This document shows positions 1 through 7,340 of a stretch of 64,000 nucleotides of DNA, one piece after another. This stretch comes from Chloroflexota bacterium (lineage in GTDB: Bacteria > Chloroflexota > Dehalococcoidia > Lucifugimonadales > UBA3495). The position numbers were made by a program, and so were the translations under genes. Below the pieces are notes generated by a model that did no database searches, had not been told where the DNA came from, and was given only the letters and a program-made list of their open reading frames with translations. Each line of letters starts with the position of its first letter. The stretch's first letter is position 1. The stretch covers positions 124,001-188,000 of the forward strand of contig JAPPMU010000062.1 in NCBI GenBank assembly GCA_028873965.1, given 5' to 3'.

Positions 1-136
1 CCGGAACAGGTTACCCAATTCGGAGATCCCCGATTACGCCTGTTAGACGGCTCATCGAGGCTTTTCGCAGCCTTACCGCGTCCTTCTTCGGCCCTTGGTC
101 CCAAGGCATCCACCGTAAGCCCTTTAAAATTTGACC
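1..136 (-). rRNA. rrl: 23S ribosomal RNA, 5' end (partial)
   Basis: Read on the minus strand, the sequence begins GGTCAAATTTTAAAGGGC and continues with the conserved TACGGTGGATGCC, GAAGGACGCGG and CCGAATTGGG blocks of the first ~135 nt of bacterial 23S rRNA. The 5' end is placed near position 136 by alignment in memory to the E. coli start (GGTTAAGCGAC). The gene runs off the left edge. No 16S rRNA precedes it: the next gene upstream is a protein-coding crotonase. A dedicated promoter lies about 160 bp upstream. Confidence 0.96.
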
Positions 137-287
137 CACGCTAGGAACTTCAAATTCCTAAGACTCGGTTCTTACAGTTCAAATTTCCTATTCAGTTGTT
201 AAGGTCACCGACCGGATGCTGCCTCGACGGCGGTTTCGCCGGTGGCCGAGAACCCTCGCTAGAGGGCACCCGCGTCTCGGTCAGTGG
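137..287 (-). other. 23S pre-rRNA leader
   Basis: This stretch lies between the inferred transcription start and the mature 23S 5' end. On the minus strand it holds TTAACAACTGAATAGG, which resembles the motif that usually ends the 16S-23S spacer just before 23S. It also holds short hairpins, including CCCTC/GAGGG near 255-265 and AGGAA/TTCCT near 144-160. These would serve rRNA processing. No tRNA is present in it. Its role is inferred from position and motif. Confidence 0.6.
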
Positions 288-293
288 GAAGAC

Positions 294-322
294 ACTATAT
301 CCCCTGAAGCCCCTGACGTCAA
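294..322 (-). promoter_or_regulatory. Sigma70-type promoter for the 23S rRNA gene
   Basis: On the minus strand a -35 box TTGACG (317-322) and a -10 box TATAGT (294-299) are separated by exactly 17 bp. Transcription would start near 287 and run into the 23S gene. This supports independent transcription of 23S rather than co-transcription behind 16S. Confidence 0.75.
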
Positions 323-356
323 GGGCAAAGTGACGATTTTTCGTGGAGGACTCTGG

Positions 357-376
357 ATTCCGGCTTCCGCCGGAAT
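357..376. repeat. Dispersed palindromic repeat (ATTCCGGC/GCCGGAAT), copy 1
   Basis: A perfect 8-bp stem ATTCCGGC with a 4-nt loop TTCC and GCCGGAAT, followed by GACGG. Variants of the same hairpin occur at 22691-22710, 60945-60964 and 61014-61033, always between genes. It belongs to the widespread short palindromic class whose translation reads roughly VIPAKAGIQ. Confidence 0.75.
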
Positions 377-442
377 GACGGAAAAGGGCGGAATGACGGA
401 AAAGGGCAGAATGACGGAACCAGGTGGAATGATGGACAAGGG
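372..442. repeat. Minisatellite: four 18-bp tandem units
   Basis: Four head-to-tail 18-bp units related to GGAATGACGGAAAAGGGC lie at 372-389, 390-407, 408-425 and 426-442 (last one truncated). The first two are identical and the others diverge. The unit starts inside the right arm of the palindrome at 357-376. The array ends just before the crotonase stop codon at 446. It codes for nothing obvious. Confidence 0.85.
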
Positions 443-445
443 AGA

Positions 446-1297
446 TCAGCGGCCCACGAAGGGAGGCATGCCGCGGTTCTTGTCCAGGAACCATTGCACG
501 GCGATCTTGTGGTCCTCGGTGCGGCGGACGTGCTCCTGGGCCGCCGAAGCCAACTCCAGCGCCTCCTGGAAGTTGAGGTCCATGCTCTCGTGCACCAGGT
601 ACTTGGTCAGCGAATGGGCGACGGTAGGCCCCTTGGCGATGCGGGTAGCCAGCTCCATGGCGCCTTCCATCAGCTGGTCGTCGGGGAAGCACTTGCTGGC
701 CAGGCCGATGCGCACCGCGTCCTCACCGCCCATCCAGTCCCCGGTGTACTGGAGGAGCAGGGTGTTGCTGACGCCGATCAATTTGGGCAACTGCCAGCAG
801 CTGCCGTCGCCGGGTATCAGGCCGTTGAGCACAAAACGCTCCGACAGTCGTCCGCTGTCGCCGACCACCCGGATGTCGCAGGACAGGGCGAGACCGCAGC
901 CGACCCCGGCCGCCGGGCCGTTGACCACCGCGATGGACGGTTTCTGCAAATCGTGGATGCGCAGCGGCACGAAGTTGACACGGGGCCCGCCCTCGGGATT
1001 ACTGCGGCGACCCTTCATGTACTCCATCTTGCCCCAGGTCAGAGGCTCCGGCTCCGCCTGCCCCTCGCGCTCTTCGATGCGCTGGCGGAAACCGCGCACG
1101 TTGGCGCCGGAGCAGAAGGACGGCTCCGTGCCGGTGAGCAGCAGCACACGCTCCTCCGGGTTGTTTTCGAACTCGTCCAGCCGCTCGAACATCTCGGCGG
1201 CCATGTCGGGACCCAGCGCGTTGCGCGTGGGCGGGTCGTGCATGGTCATTACCAACACACCGTCCACGACTTCGGTCTTGATGAACTCGTAAGCCAT
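446..1297 (-). CDS. Enoyl-CoA hydratase/isomerase (crotonase) family protein
   Basis: The 283-aa protein has the crotonase fold signatures: an N-terminal RNALGPDM segment, the oxyanion-hole stretch SFCSGANVRGF, and the second NGPAAGVGCGLALSCD stretch that lines the acyl-CoA pocket. Crotonases hydrate, isomerise or cleave acyl-CoA thioesters in the cytoplasm. The substrate cannot be read from sequence. The start is ATG at 1297 (MAYEFIKTE), which fits family length; an in-frame extension to 1408 looks non-coding. It is transcribed toward the 23S gene and stops just beyond the tandem repeat. No acyl-CoA partner gene is adjacent. Confidence 0.88.
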   Translation of the reverse strand: MAYEFIKTEVVDGVLVMTMHDPPTRNALGPDMAAEMFERLDEFENNPEERVLLLTGTEPSFCSGANVRGFRQRIEEREGQAEPEPLTWGKMEYMKGRRSNPEGGPRVNFVPLRIHDLQKPSIAVVNGPAAGVGCGLALSCDIRVVGDSGRLSERFVLNGLIPGDGSCWQLPKLIGVSNTLLLQYTGDWMGGEDAVRIGLASKCFPDDQLMEGAMELATRIAKGPTVAHSLTKYLVHESMDLNFQEALELASAAQEHVRRTEDHKIAVQWFLDKNRGMPPFVGR

Positions 1298-1480
1298 TTC
1301 AAACGCCTCACTGCGCCCCGGAAAACTTCGGGGCGATCGGATTGGAGTGCATTCTACCCAATGGTTCGGACAAGTCGCAAAACCGCCGTTTGCCAACGGC
1401 CCGGCCATATCCTAAAATCCGGTTGGTTCACCATCCGCTTATACGAGGCCGGGCCCGGCCTGATACCGAGGAGCCATGCC

Positions 1481-1918
1481 ATGCAATCCGGCACCATAGT
1501 CAACCTGCACATCGCCCGCGTGAAGGGCACCCCGTCGGACCCGGTGCAAGAGGCCCGGGCAATTTCAGCGGAAGGAATCGAGGGAGACCGCAGCCGCAAC
1601 CCGCGCAATCTCCGGCAAGTCCTGGTTATGGATAAAGAAACACTCGACCACTACGGACTGGAGCCGGGGCAGATAAAGGAAAACATCACCGTCACCGGGA
1701 TGGACCTCTCGGTAGCCCGCCAGGGCCACGTCTTTTTCATCGGCGACCCGGATAACCACGTCACCCTGGAGGTGACGGGCGACTGCGAGCCTTGCCAGAA
1801 GATGGATGCGCTGATACCGGGATTGCAGAAGGAGATCTTCGGCAAGCGCGGCATATTGACCGTCGTATTGCAAGGCGGGGATATCAAGATCGGGGATTCC
1901 ATTCGATTGGAACCGTAA
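1481..1918 (+). CDS. MOSC domain-containing protein
   Basis: A 145-aa single-domain MOSC protein. It has the IEGDRS segment near the N-terminus, the LVMDKETLDHYGL stretch, and the conserved cysteine motif TGDCEPCQKMDAL in the second half. MOSC domains carry or transfer sulfur for molybdenum-cofactor enzymes. The ATG at 1481 follows GAGGAG at 1468-1473 with 7-nt spacing, so the long upstream in-frame extension antisense to the crotonase gene is rejected. A sulfite-oxidase-type molybdoenzyme is encoded far away at 59.6-60.8 kb; a link is only possible. Confidence 0.9.
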   Translation: MQSGTIVNLHIARVKGTPSDPVQEARAISAEGIEGDRSRNPRNLRQVLVMDKETLDHYGLEPGQIKENITVTGMDLSVARQGHVFFIGDPDNHVTLEVTGDCEPCQKMDALIPGLQKEIFGKRGILTVVLQGGDIKIGDSIRLEP

Positions 1919-1963
1919 GCTGCGTTCCCAGCCGGGGGACGCGGCGCTCATAACCAGGATTTT

Positions 1964-2011
1964 TCTCCCGACATCGGGAGAGCGGGTTACCTATGCCATT
2001 GCGATTGGCAT
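1964..2011. promoter_or_regulatory. Two adjacent stem-loops between MOSC gene and amt
   Basis: An 18-bp palindrome TCTCCCGACATCGGGAGA at 1964-1981 is followed by ATGCCA(7-nt loop)TGGCAT at 1993-2011. They lie 45 bp after the MOSC stop and about 100 bp before amt. They could terminate the MOSC transcript or act in the amt leader. No clear U-run follows, so the role is open. Confidence 0.4.
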
Positions 2012-2108
2012 TTGGCGTGGGCCCAAATATAGATTCGGGCTGCACCCAATAAACAGCAGCGCATTTTTGTAACGCGGCGGGCTTGACGCTCAAAAACGGA
2101 GCATACTG

Positions 2109-3497
2109 ATGCGATTGATATCTGCCTTGGCGAATTCGAGATACCGTCTCATTGCGATTGCGGCAGCGCTGATTCTGCCTGCCCTGGCGTTTATCGCCTG
2201 GCCGCACGCGGCGCACGCGGCGGGCGTCGACGGCGAGACGCAGTTTGTCCTGAATACGTTTGCGTTCCTGATCTGGGGCGCGCTGGTGATGTGGATGTGC
2301 GCCGGGTTCACAATGCTGGAAGCCGGCTCGGTGCGGACCAAGAACGCGTCGATGATCTGCCTGAAGAACATCGGCATCTACTCCATTGCCGGGCTGGCCT
2401 TCTTCTTCATCGGCTACAACCTGATGTACAACAACGTGCAGACGGTAATCGGCACGGTGGTGTGGCCGCTGTACGGCCCGTCGGCCGACGAGATCGCCCT
2501 GCTCGGTGGAGACGAATCGGCGCTGGCAGCCGTGATCGACAACGGCTACTCGGTGATGTCCGACTGGTTCTTCCAGATGGTGTTCGTGGCGACCACCGCT
2601 TCCATCATCTCCGGCGCGATGGCCGAGCGCGTGAAGATGTGGAGCTTCTTCCTGTTCACCCTACTGATCACAGCGTTCATCTACCCGATAGTCGGCGCGT
2701 GGACCTGGGGCGGCGGCTGGCTGGCGGACATGGGGTTCCAGGACTTTGCCGGCTCGACCATCGTACACAGCACCGGAGGGTGGGCAGCGCTGGCCGGCAT
2801 ACTCGTAGTGGGTCCAAGGCTGGGCAAGTTTCGCAGCGACGGGGCGGTACGCGCGACGCCGCCGTCCAACGTGGTGCTGGTGACGCTGGGCGTGTTCATC
2901 CTGTGGCTGGGTTGGTTCGGGTTCAACGGAGGATCTCAGCTCGCGCTGGGCACAGCCGCCGACGCGGTGGCGATGAGCGTTGTGCTGATCAACACCAACC
3001 TGGCGGCCGCGGCCGGGGTGATAACCGCGCTGTCCGTCTCGCGCCTCTTCTTCGGACGAATCGACCTCATGGTGGGGCTGAACGGCGGTCTCGCCGGGCT
3101 GGTCTCCATCACCGCCGGTCCGGACTTCGTGACGCACATCTGGGCGGTGCTGATAGGCATCATCGGCGCGGTGATCTGCACGGCCGGCATCAAGCTGCTG
3201 GAGGTCGTGAAGGTTGACGACGTGGTGGGCGCGGTGCCGGTTCACCTGTTCGCCGGCGTCTGGGGAACCATCGCGGTTTGCATCGCGTCTGGCGGCAACA
3301 TCCTGTCGCAACTGGCCGGCATAGCGTCGGTGGGCGTGTTCGTCTTCGGCCTCTCCTGGGTGGTATGGTTCGCCATCTCGAAGACCATCGGCCTGCGCGT
3401 CACGGAAAACACGGAGCGCATCGGCCAGGACGCCGCCGAGTTGGGCATGGAATCCTACCCCGAATTCGTTCTCATGCCGGAGATGGACGACGATTAA
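2109..3497 (+). CDS. amt: Ammonium transporter (Amt family)
   Basis: The 462-aa integral membrane protein has an N-terminal signal-like segment ending near AHA-AG (residues 34-39), then 11 hydrophobic spans. The twin pore histidines are visible as His220 (TIVHSTGG) and His379 (GAVPVHLFAG). The Amt signatures DWFFQMVFVATTASIISGAMAER and GWFGFNGGS are present in pieces. Amt channels move ammonium/ammonia into the cell and are usually controlled by a GlnK (PII) protein. No glnK gene follows here; the next gene is an unrelated HTH/GIY-YIG protein. The ATG at 2109 follows a weak ACGGAG. Confidence 0.95.
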   Translation: MRLISALANSRYRLIAIAAALILPALAFIAWPHAAHAAGVDGETQFVLNTFAFLIWGALVMWMCAGFTMLEAGSVRTKNASMICLKNIGIYSIAGLAFFFIGYNLMYNNVQTVIGTVVWPLYGPSADEIALLGGDESALAAVIDNGYSVMSDWFFQMVFVATTASIISGAMAERVKMWSFFLFTLLITAFIYPIVGAWTWGGGWLADMGFQDFAGSTIVHSTGGWAALAGILVVGPRLGKFRSDGAVRATPPSNVVLVTLGVFILWLGWFGFNGGSQLALGTAADAVAMSVVLINTNLAAAAGVITALSVSRLFFGRIDLMVGLNGGLAGLVSITAGPDFVTHIWAVLIGIIGAVICTAGIKLLEVVKVDDVVGAVPVHLFAGVWGTIAVCIASGGNILSQLAGIASVGVFVFGLSWVVWFAISKTIGLRVTENTERIGQDAAELGMESYPEFVLMPEMDDD

Positions 3498-3623
3498 GAT
3501 AGGGAAATTGGAACGACGCGCGGGGCGTCCGATCGGCCGCCCGTTGGTTTTTGATGTACATAATGCTTGACACGCACAGTGGGGTAGGCGAAGCTCACCG
3601 CAAATCCAGGGAGGATATGGGCG

Positions 3624-4427
3624 ATGACAACGCAGAGAGAAATGGGCTGGCAGGAGGCCATCTTCACGGTTCTGGAGGGTGCCGGCATTCCGCTGAAGTA
3701 CGATGAAATCACGCGCATCATTGGCGAGCGTGGCCTGAGGTCCCTTACCGGAGCGACGCCCGCCAATACGGTCAGCGCCTACTTGAACTCCATGGTCAAA
3801 CCGGAACATCAATGGTATGACGCCAGAGTCTCCAAAGTTGGCCGTGGGATTTTTGCCCTCGCTGGCTCAGAGACAGAGCTGGACACGCCTCCAGTAGAGG
3901 ACCTCGATGACGAGGAAGAGCCTAATGATGATCCTGAACACATCGTCAGGGTTGCCGCTTTTGGCCTGTTTTGGGATAAAGGCGAAGTCAATTGGTCACG
4001 CCGCCGCCTGTTGGGCCTTCCCCCAGGCAGCCAAAATCCGGTGAATTTCGCCGACCAAATGGGCATCTACATATTGCACAATGGGCTTTCAACCGCCTAT
4101 GTCGGACGGACGACTGACAGCCTCTACGGAAGGTTGAAGAATCATTCCAGTGATCACAAGAGCGTCCGGTGGGATCGGTTTTCATGGTTCGGATTTCGTG
4201 AGATCTCCGAAGACGGCACACTGCTTCCCATGCCCAGAGAATTGGACGGTGCCCACCTTATCAACATTTTGGAGTCAGTGCTCATCGAAGCACTGGCACC
4301 GCCGGTGAACGGGCGCCGCGGCGATTTTATGGGAGCGCAGTGTGCACAAATTGCGGACGACACAATCCGCGAGCAGCGCGCGGCAAATTTTCGCCAGGAA
4401 GTGGCGAATGCGATTATGCGCAACTGA
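3624..4427 (+). CDS. HARE-HTH and GIY-YIG domain fusion protein
   Basis: A 267-aa two-domain protein. Residues ~7-80 look like a HARE-HTH winged helix (GWQEAIFTVLEGAGIPLKYDEI, cut here for length, then a basic KVGRGIFAL strand). An acidic linker (~85-107) follows. Residues ~145-232 form a GIY-YIG nuclease-like domain: GIY at 147-149, YVG at 159-161, Arg170 in LYGRLKNH, Glu217 in ILESVLIEAL and Asn229. All key catalytic positions of the fold are present, so a DNA-cleaving or DNA-processing role is plausible. The start at 3624 follows GGGAGGA at 3609-3615. Local GC is lower than in neighbours (about 55% in a sampled stretch), which may indicate transfer. It stands alone, with a terminator behind it. 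Confidence 0.8.
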   Translation: MTTQREMGWQEAIFTVLEGAGIPLKYDEITRIIGERGLRSLTGATPANTVSAYLNSMVKPEHQWYDARVSKVGRGIFALAGSETELDTPPVEDLDDEEEPNDDPEHIVRVAAFGLFWDKGEVNWSRRRLLGLPPGSQNPVNFADQMGIYILHNGLSTAYVGRTTDSLYGRLKNHSSDHKSVRWDRFSWFGFREISEDGTLLPMPRELDGAHLINILESVLIEALAPPVNGRRGDFMGAQCAQIADDTIREQRAANFRQEVANAIMRN

Positions 4428-4455
4428 ATCTGCCTCAGGTTCGCACCATCGCAGG

Positions 4456-4475
4456 GGGAGGCCGCGCGGCCTCCC
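4456..4475. terminator. Bidirectional terminator-like palindrome
   Basis: A perfect 20-bp palindrome, GGGAGGCCGC joined to GCGGCCTCCC, followed by TTTCG on the plus strand. It lies between the 3' ends of two convergent transcription units (GIY-YIG gene and the small membrane gene pair), the place expected for a shared terminator. Confidence 0.6.
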
Positions 4476-4524
4476 TTTCGCTATTCCATATACTCGTTGG
4501 CGCTTCCCGCCCGCACGGTCAGCG

Positions 4525-4716
4525 TCAGCCGTCCTTTGGGAATATCCGTTCCACGAACGCGCTCGTCGTGGCTGCGAATGCAGCGACCGTGGCCGCAACA
4601 ATCATGCCGTCCAATTCGCCGGAACTGCGCCACGACCATAGAGCAACGGCGGCAGCAACGCCGAATACCAGAAAAAGAGCGAGGTGAATTACCCAAATTA
4701 CTCGCTGGAAGATCAT
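4525..4716 (-). CDS. Small membrane protein (two predicted spans)
   Basis: A 63-aa protein with hydrophobic spans at about residues 6-26 and 36-54, separated by WRSSGELDG. It ends in a short charged tail, ERIFPKDG. I do not recognise a family. Its ATG overlaps the stop of the upstream gene in an ATGA arrangement (4713-4716), which points to translational coupling and a joint role with that second small membrane protein. Confidence 0.6.
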   Translation of the reverse strand: MIFQRVIWVIHLALFLVFGVAAAVALWSWRSSGELDGMIVAATVAAFAATTSAFVERIFPKDG

Positions 4717-4976
4717 ACGCCTGTGTCAGATTTTTTGCCCTTGCGTATATCCGCATACAGCGCTATCGCCGGAGCTCCGGCTGCCCCGGCCAGCACCGAC
4801 AGCGTACCCAGTGCGGTAACCACAGTGAATGCGGTGCAGTGCATCTGCTCCTCAGGGAACCGGACGATAGGTTGTGGGCAGTCCGCGGTGATAGTTCCCA
4901 TCAAACCAATCAGCACCAACCAAACGCCGGCGACGAACACCGCCAACATAACCGCAGCTTTTGAGGTCAGCGCCAT
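4713..4976 (-). CDS. Small membrane protein (two predicted spans)
   Basis: An 87-aa protein beginning MALTSKAAVMLAVFV. It has membrane spans at about residues 6-28 and 48-72, a short loop with two cysteines (DCPQP and QMHC) between them, and a basic C-terminus (IRKGKKSD). The start at 4976 is favoured over 5039 because AGGAGGG lies 5 nt upstream. No known family recognised. It is the first gene of a two-gene unit with the overlapping downstream gene. The paired cysteines in the loop could form a disulfide outside the cytoplasm; this is inference. Confidence 0.65.
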   Translation of the reverse strand: MALTSKAAVMLAVFVAGVWLVLIGLMGTITADCPQPIVRFPEEQMHCTAFTVVTALGTLSVLAGAAGAPAIALYADIRKGKKSDTGV

Positions 4977-5067
4977 CTTAACCCTCCTCGTGCGGCAACA
5001 GCATCCAGCAAAACCGGGGCTGACCGTCACGTTAATCAATTATAGACGGCCAGCCCGCAAAGATGCT

Positions 5068-6435
5068 CTACCGCACCAGCGTGCCTCGGATCGCCTCGCC
5101 CACGTCGCCCACCTGGGTCACGTCCTGCCACTGCTGGACCGCGGCGTCCACGCGGTCATCGGACAGCACAAGCCCAACGTTGTCGCGGAACTTTCCGGCG
5201 ATGTTGTCCATCCCCCAGGGGTTGGCTTGGCTGCCCAGGATGGCTCCGCGCGGCGTTTCGTGCTCCAGGACACGGCCGTCTTTCAACGTGACGCGGATGG
5301 GCACGCCCTTGGATACGGTGCCGCCGCCCCGTTCAAACTTGGACTGGACGCGGATGTTGACCCGGTCCATCATGTCCACGACGTCGGGATCGACGATCTT
5401 TTCATCGGTGAAGGTGTCGATGCCGATTTGACCGTCCAACAGGGCGGCGGCCATGTTGTACTTGGCGCTGAACTTGCCCTTCAGGTCGGTTTCGGGCTCC
5501 TCGTAGAGCATGACCGTCGAGGCGTAGGACTGGACGATCTCGGCGTTGGCCACGTCCTCGTAGCCGAACTCGTACTCCCGCATGAGGCCGAACACGCTGT
5601 CCAGCATAGCGTGGTTGCCGCCGCAGGACGGGTACTTCTTGATCATCAGGGCATCCTGCACACGGAACGGTTTGCCCAGCTTATCAGCGGCTTCCTCCAA
5701 GTTCGTATGCTCGTCGCCGATGACGGTAGTGGTGAAGCCCATCGGGTGCTCCAGGATCTGGTCGCCGGCAGTGAAACCTCGCTGCGCCAACTGGGCGGCC
5801 ATGACGCCGTCGCGGCAGGTCATGCCGGCATGCAGGGGCTTGGTCATGGTGCCAAAGTTGTGGATGACGCCGCTGGCCATGGAGCCGGCCATGCCGAGGG
5901 CCATGGTGGTCTGCTGCTCGTCCAGCTTGAGCAGCTTGGCGCAGGCGGCGGCCGCCGCCAGGCGACCTAGAATGGCCGTGCTGTGAAATCCCCGGTGCAT
6001 CTGCTGGGTGTGGTAGTGCGTGGCGTAGTCCACGGCCAAGCCGACCTCGCAGCCCACCACGTAGGCTTCCATCAAGTCTCGGCCGGTGGCGCCGATGGTC
6101 TCGCCCAGGGCCAGCAGAGCCGGGAAGATGGCGACCGTGGGGTGGCCGAAGCCGCCGAAGTCATCGTAGTCCAGGGCGTGCCCCATGGTGCCGTTGACCA
6201 GGGCAGCGTTCACCGCGGAGGTGCGCTCGCCGGTGGCGAGGACGGTGGCCTCTTCGTTGCCACCGAGGTCGCCAGCGTAACTGCGGATGATGTCGCCCAC
6301 CTTCTGCGTGGAACCGGCGAGGATCACCCCAACCAGATCGAAGCAGGACTCGTTGGCAACCCGGATGGCGTCCGGCGGAATGTCCTCATACGTCGTTTCC
6401 ACGATCCACTTTGCCACCATTTCAGTTGCGCCCAT
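5068..6435 (-). CDS. MmgE/PrpD family protein
   Basis: A 455-aa protein of the MmgE/PrpD family (2-methylcitrate dehydratase and cis-aconitate-decarboxylase-like enzymes). Characteristic segments are ALVNGTMGHALDYDD near residue 80, the GFHSTAILG motif, KPLHAGM, and KKYPSCGGNHAMLDSV. Length matches the family. The reaction is usually dehydration or isomerisation of a tricarboxylic acid. No methylcitrate synthase or lyase is adjacent, so the substrate is unknown. Transcription is divergent from the NIPSNAP gene. A TATAAT box on the minus strand at 6493-6498 may be its -10 element, without a good -35 box. Confidence 0.9.
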   Translation of the reverse strand: MGATEMVAKWIVETTYEDIPPDAIRVANESCFDLVGVILAGSTQKVGDIIRSYAGDLGGNEEATVLATGERTSAVNAALVNGTMGHALDYDDFGGFGHPTVAIFPALLALGETIGATGRDLMEAYVVGCEVGLAVDYATHYHTQQMHRGFHSTAILGRLAAAAACAKLLKLDEQQTTMALGMAGSMASGVIHNFGTMTKPLHAGMTCRDGVMAAQLAQRGFTAGDQILEHPMGFTTTVIGDEHTNLEEAADKLGKPFRVQDALMIKKYPSCGGNHAMLDSVFGLMREYEFGYEDVANAEIVQSYASTVMLYEEPETDLKGKFSAKYNMAAALLDGQIGIDTFTDEKIVDPDVVDMMDRVNIRVQSKFERGGGTVSKGVPIRVTLKDGRVLEHETPRGAILGSQANPWGMDNIAGKFRDNVGLVLSDDRVDAAVQQWQDVTQVGDVGEAIRGTLVR

Positions 6436-6513
6436 GGTGCAAAACCTCCCATTTTTGTTCGTAATTTGCGTCAGAAAACACTCAGCAGCGCGATTATATC
6501 ATCGGCGGCTCGG

Positions 6514-6542
6514 TTGCCCGGATTCCGGGGGTCTGCTAGACT
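6514..6542 (+). promoter_or_regulatory. Candidate promoter of the NIPSNAP gene
   Basis: TTGCCC (6514-6519) and TAGACT (6537-6542) are separated by 17 bp, 72 bp upstream of the NIPSNAP start. This is in the divergent intergenic region shared with the MmgE/PrpD gene. Confidence 0.45.
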
Positions 6543-6614
6543 CCGCACGTCGCCCGGCCGTTCCGGTCGACGAACTTATTGACCAAGACCCCCGCTTACC
6601 AGGAGTAACGGCTG

Positions 6615-7232
6615 ATGATTTACGAAGTCCGCACTTACGACCTCAAGCCCGGCGGTGTGCCTATCTTCGAGGAAGCTTTCGAGAAGGCGCTGCCCCACCG
6701 GGAGAAGTACTCCAAGCTGGCTGCATTCTTCCACACTGAGATCGGCCCGCTGAACCAGGTGATCCACATCTGGCCCTACGAGAGCCTGGACGAGCGCAAC
6801 GCAGTCCGCGCCGAGGCCGGCAAGGACCCCAACTGGCCGCCGGACAGCCAGGGCACCATCCTGCACATGGAGTCGGAGATCTTCAATCCCGCTCCTTTCA
6901 TGCGGCCCATGGGCGGCGGACAGAAGCAGGGCAACGTGTACGAGATGCGGATTTACGAGTACCAGAACGGCGCCATGCCCAAGGTGCTGGACATCTGGGG
7001 CGCCGCCATAGAGCATCGCGAAAAGTTCTCTCCGCTGGCGGCTGGCATGTACAGCGACATCGGCGGCCTGAACAAGTGGGTCCACATCTGGCCCTACAAG
7101 GACCTGGCCGAACGCGACAAGATACGCGCCGAAGCGTCCGCCACGCCGCACTGGCCCCCGCCAACGCGGGAATTCCTGGTCAACCAGGAGACCAAGGTCC
7201 TGGTTCCTGCCAGCTTCTCACCCCACGCATAG
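6615..7232 (+). CDS. NIPSNAP family protein, two tandem domains
   Basis: The 205-aa protein is an internal duplication. Residues ~1-98 and ~107-200 each carry the NIPSNAP pattern: Y-E-x-R-x-Y start, HREK(Y/F)S, a gly-rich (I/D)IGPLN / DIGGLN turn, and HIWPY followed by an E-R repeat and WPP. These are dimeric alpha+beta-barrel folds, found in mono- and multi-domain bacterial proteins with no defined reaction; some act like small monooxygenases. The start follows CAGGAGTAACGGCTG. It lies upstream of an LLM-type oxidoreductase on the same strand. Confidence 0.88.
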   Translation: MIYEVRTYDLKPGGVPIFEEAFEKALPHREKYSKLAAFFHTEIGPLNQVIHIWPYESLDERNAVRAEAGKDPNWPPDSQGTILHMESEIFNPAPFMRPMGGGQKQGNVYEMRIYEYQNGAMPKVLDIWGAAIEHREKFSPLAAGMYSDIGGLNKWVHIWPYKDLAERDKIRAEASATPHWPPPTREFLVNQETKVLVPASFSPHA

Positions 7233-7258
7233 GGCCGGCTGACAACCGCAACCGCAGC

Positions 7259-7282
7259 AGGGGCGAATGATTATTCGCCCCT
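7259..7282. terminator. Hairpin after NIPSNAP gene
   Basis: A perfect 10-bp stem AGGGGCGAAT, loop GATT, ATTCGCCCCT, 26 bp after the NIPSNAP stop and 58 bp before the next gene. It is followed by ACGTTATAATG. The element could act as a terminator or be a dispersed intergenic repeat; no long U-run follows. Confidence 0.5.
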
Positions 7283-7340
7283 ACGTTATAATGACTGCAA
7301 AGGGTTTTCCCATAACCCGCCTGAACCCGAGGATAGTTTC

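Noticed and set aside
372-442. CRISPR-like array
   Set aside because: Direct tandem repeats without spacers, only four units, no cas genes; it is a minisatellite.
494-1480. Long plus-strand frame in front of the MOSC gene
   Set aside because: It lies antisense to the crotonase gene, has no family features, and the MOSC domain has its own ATG and GAGGAG at 1468-1481.
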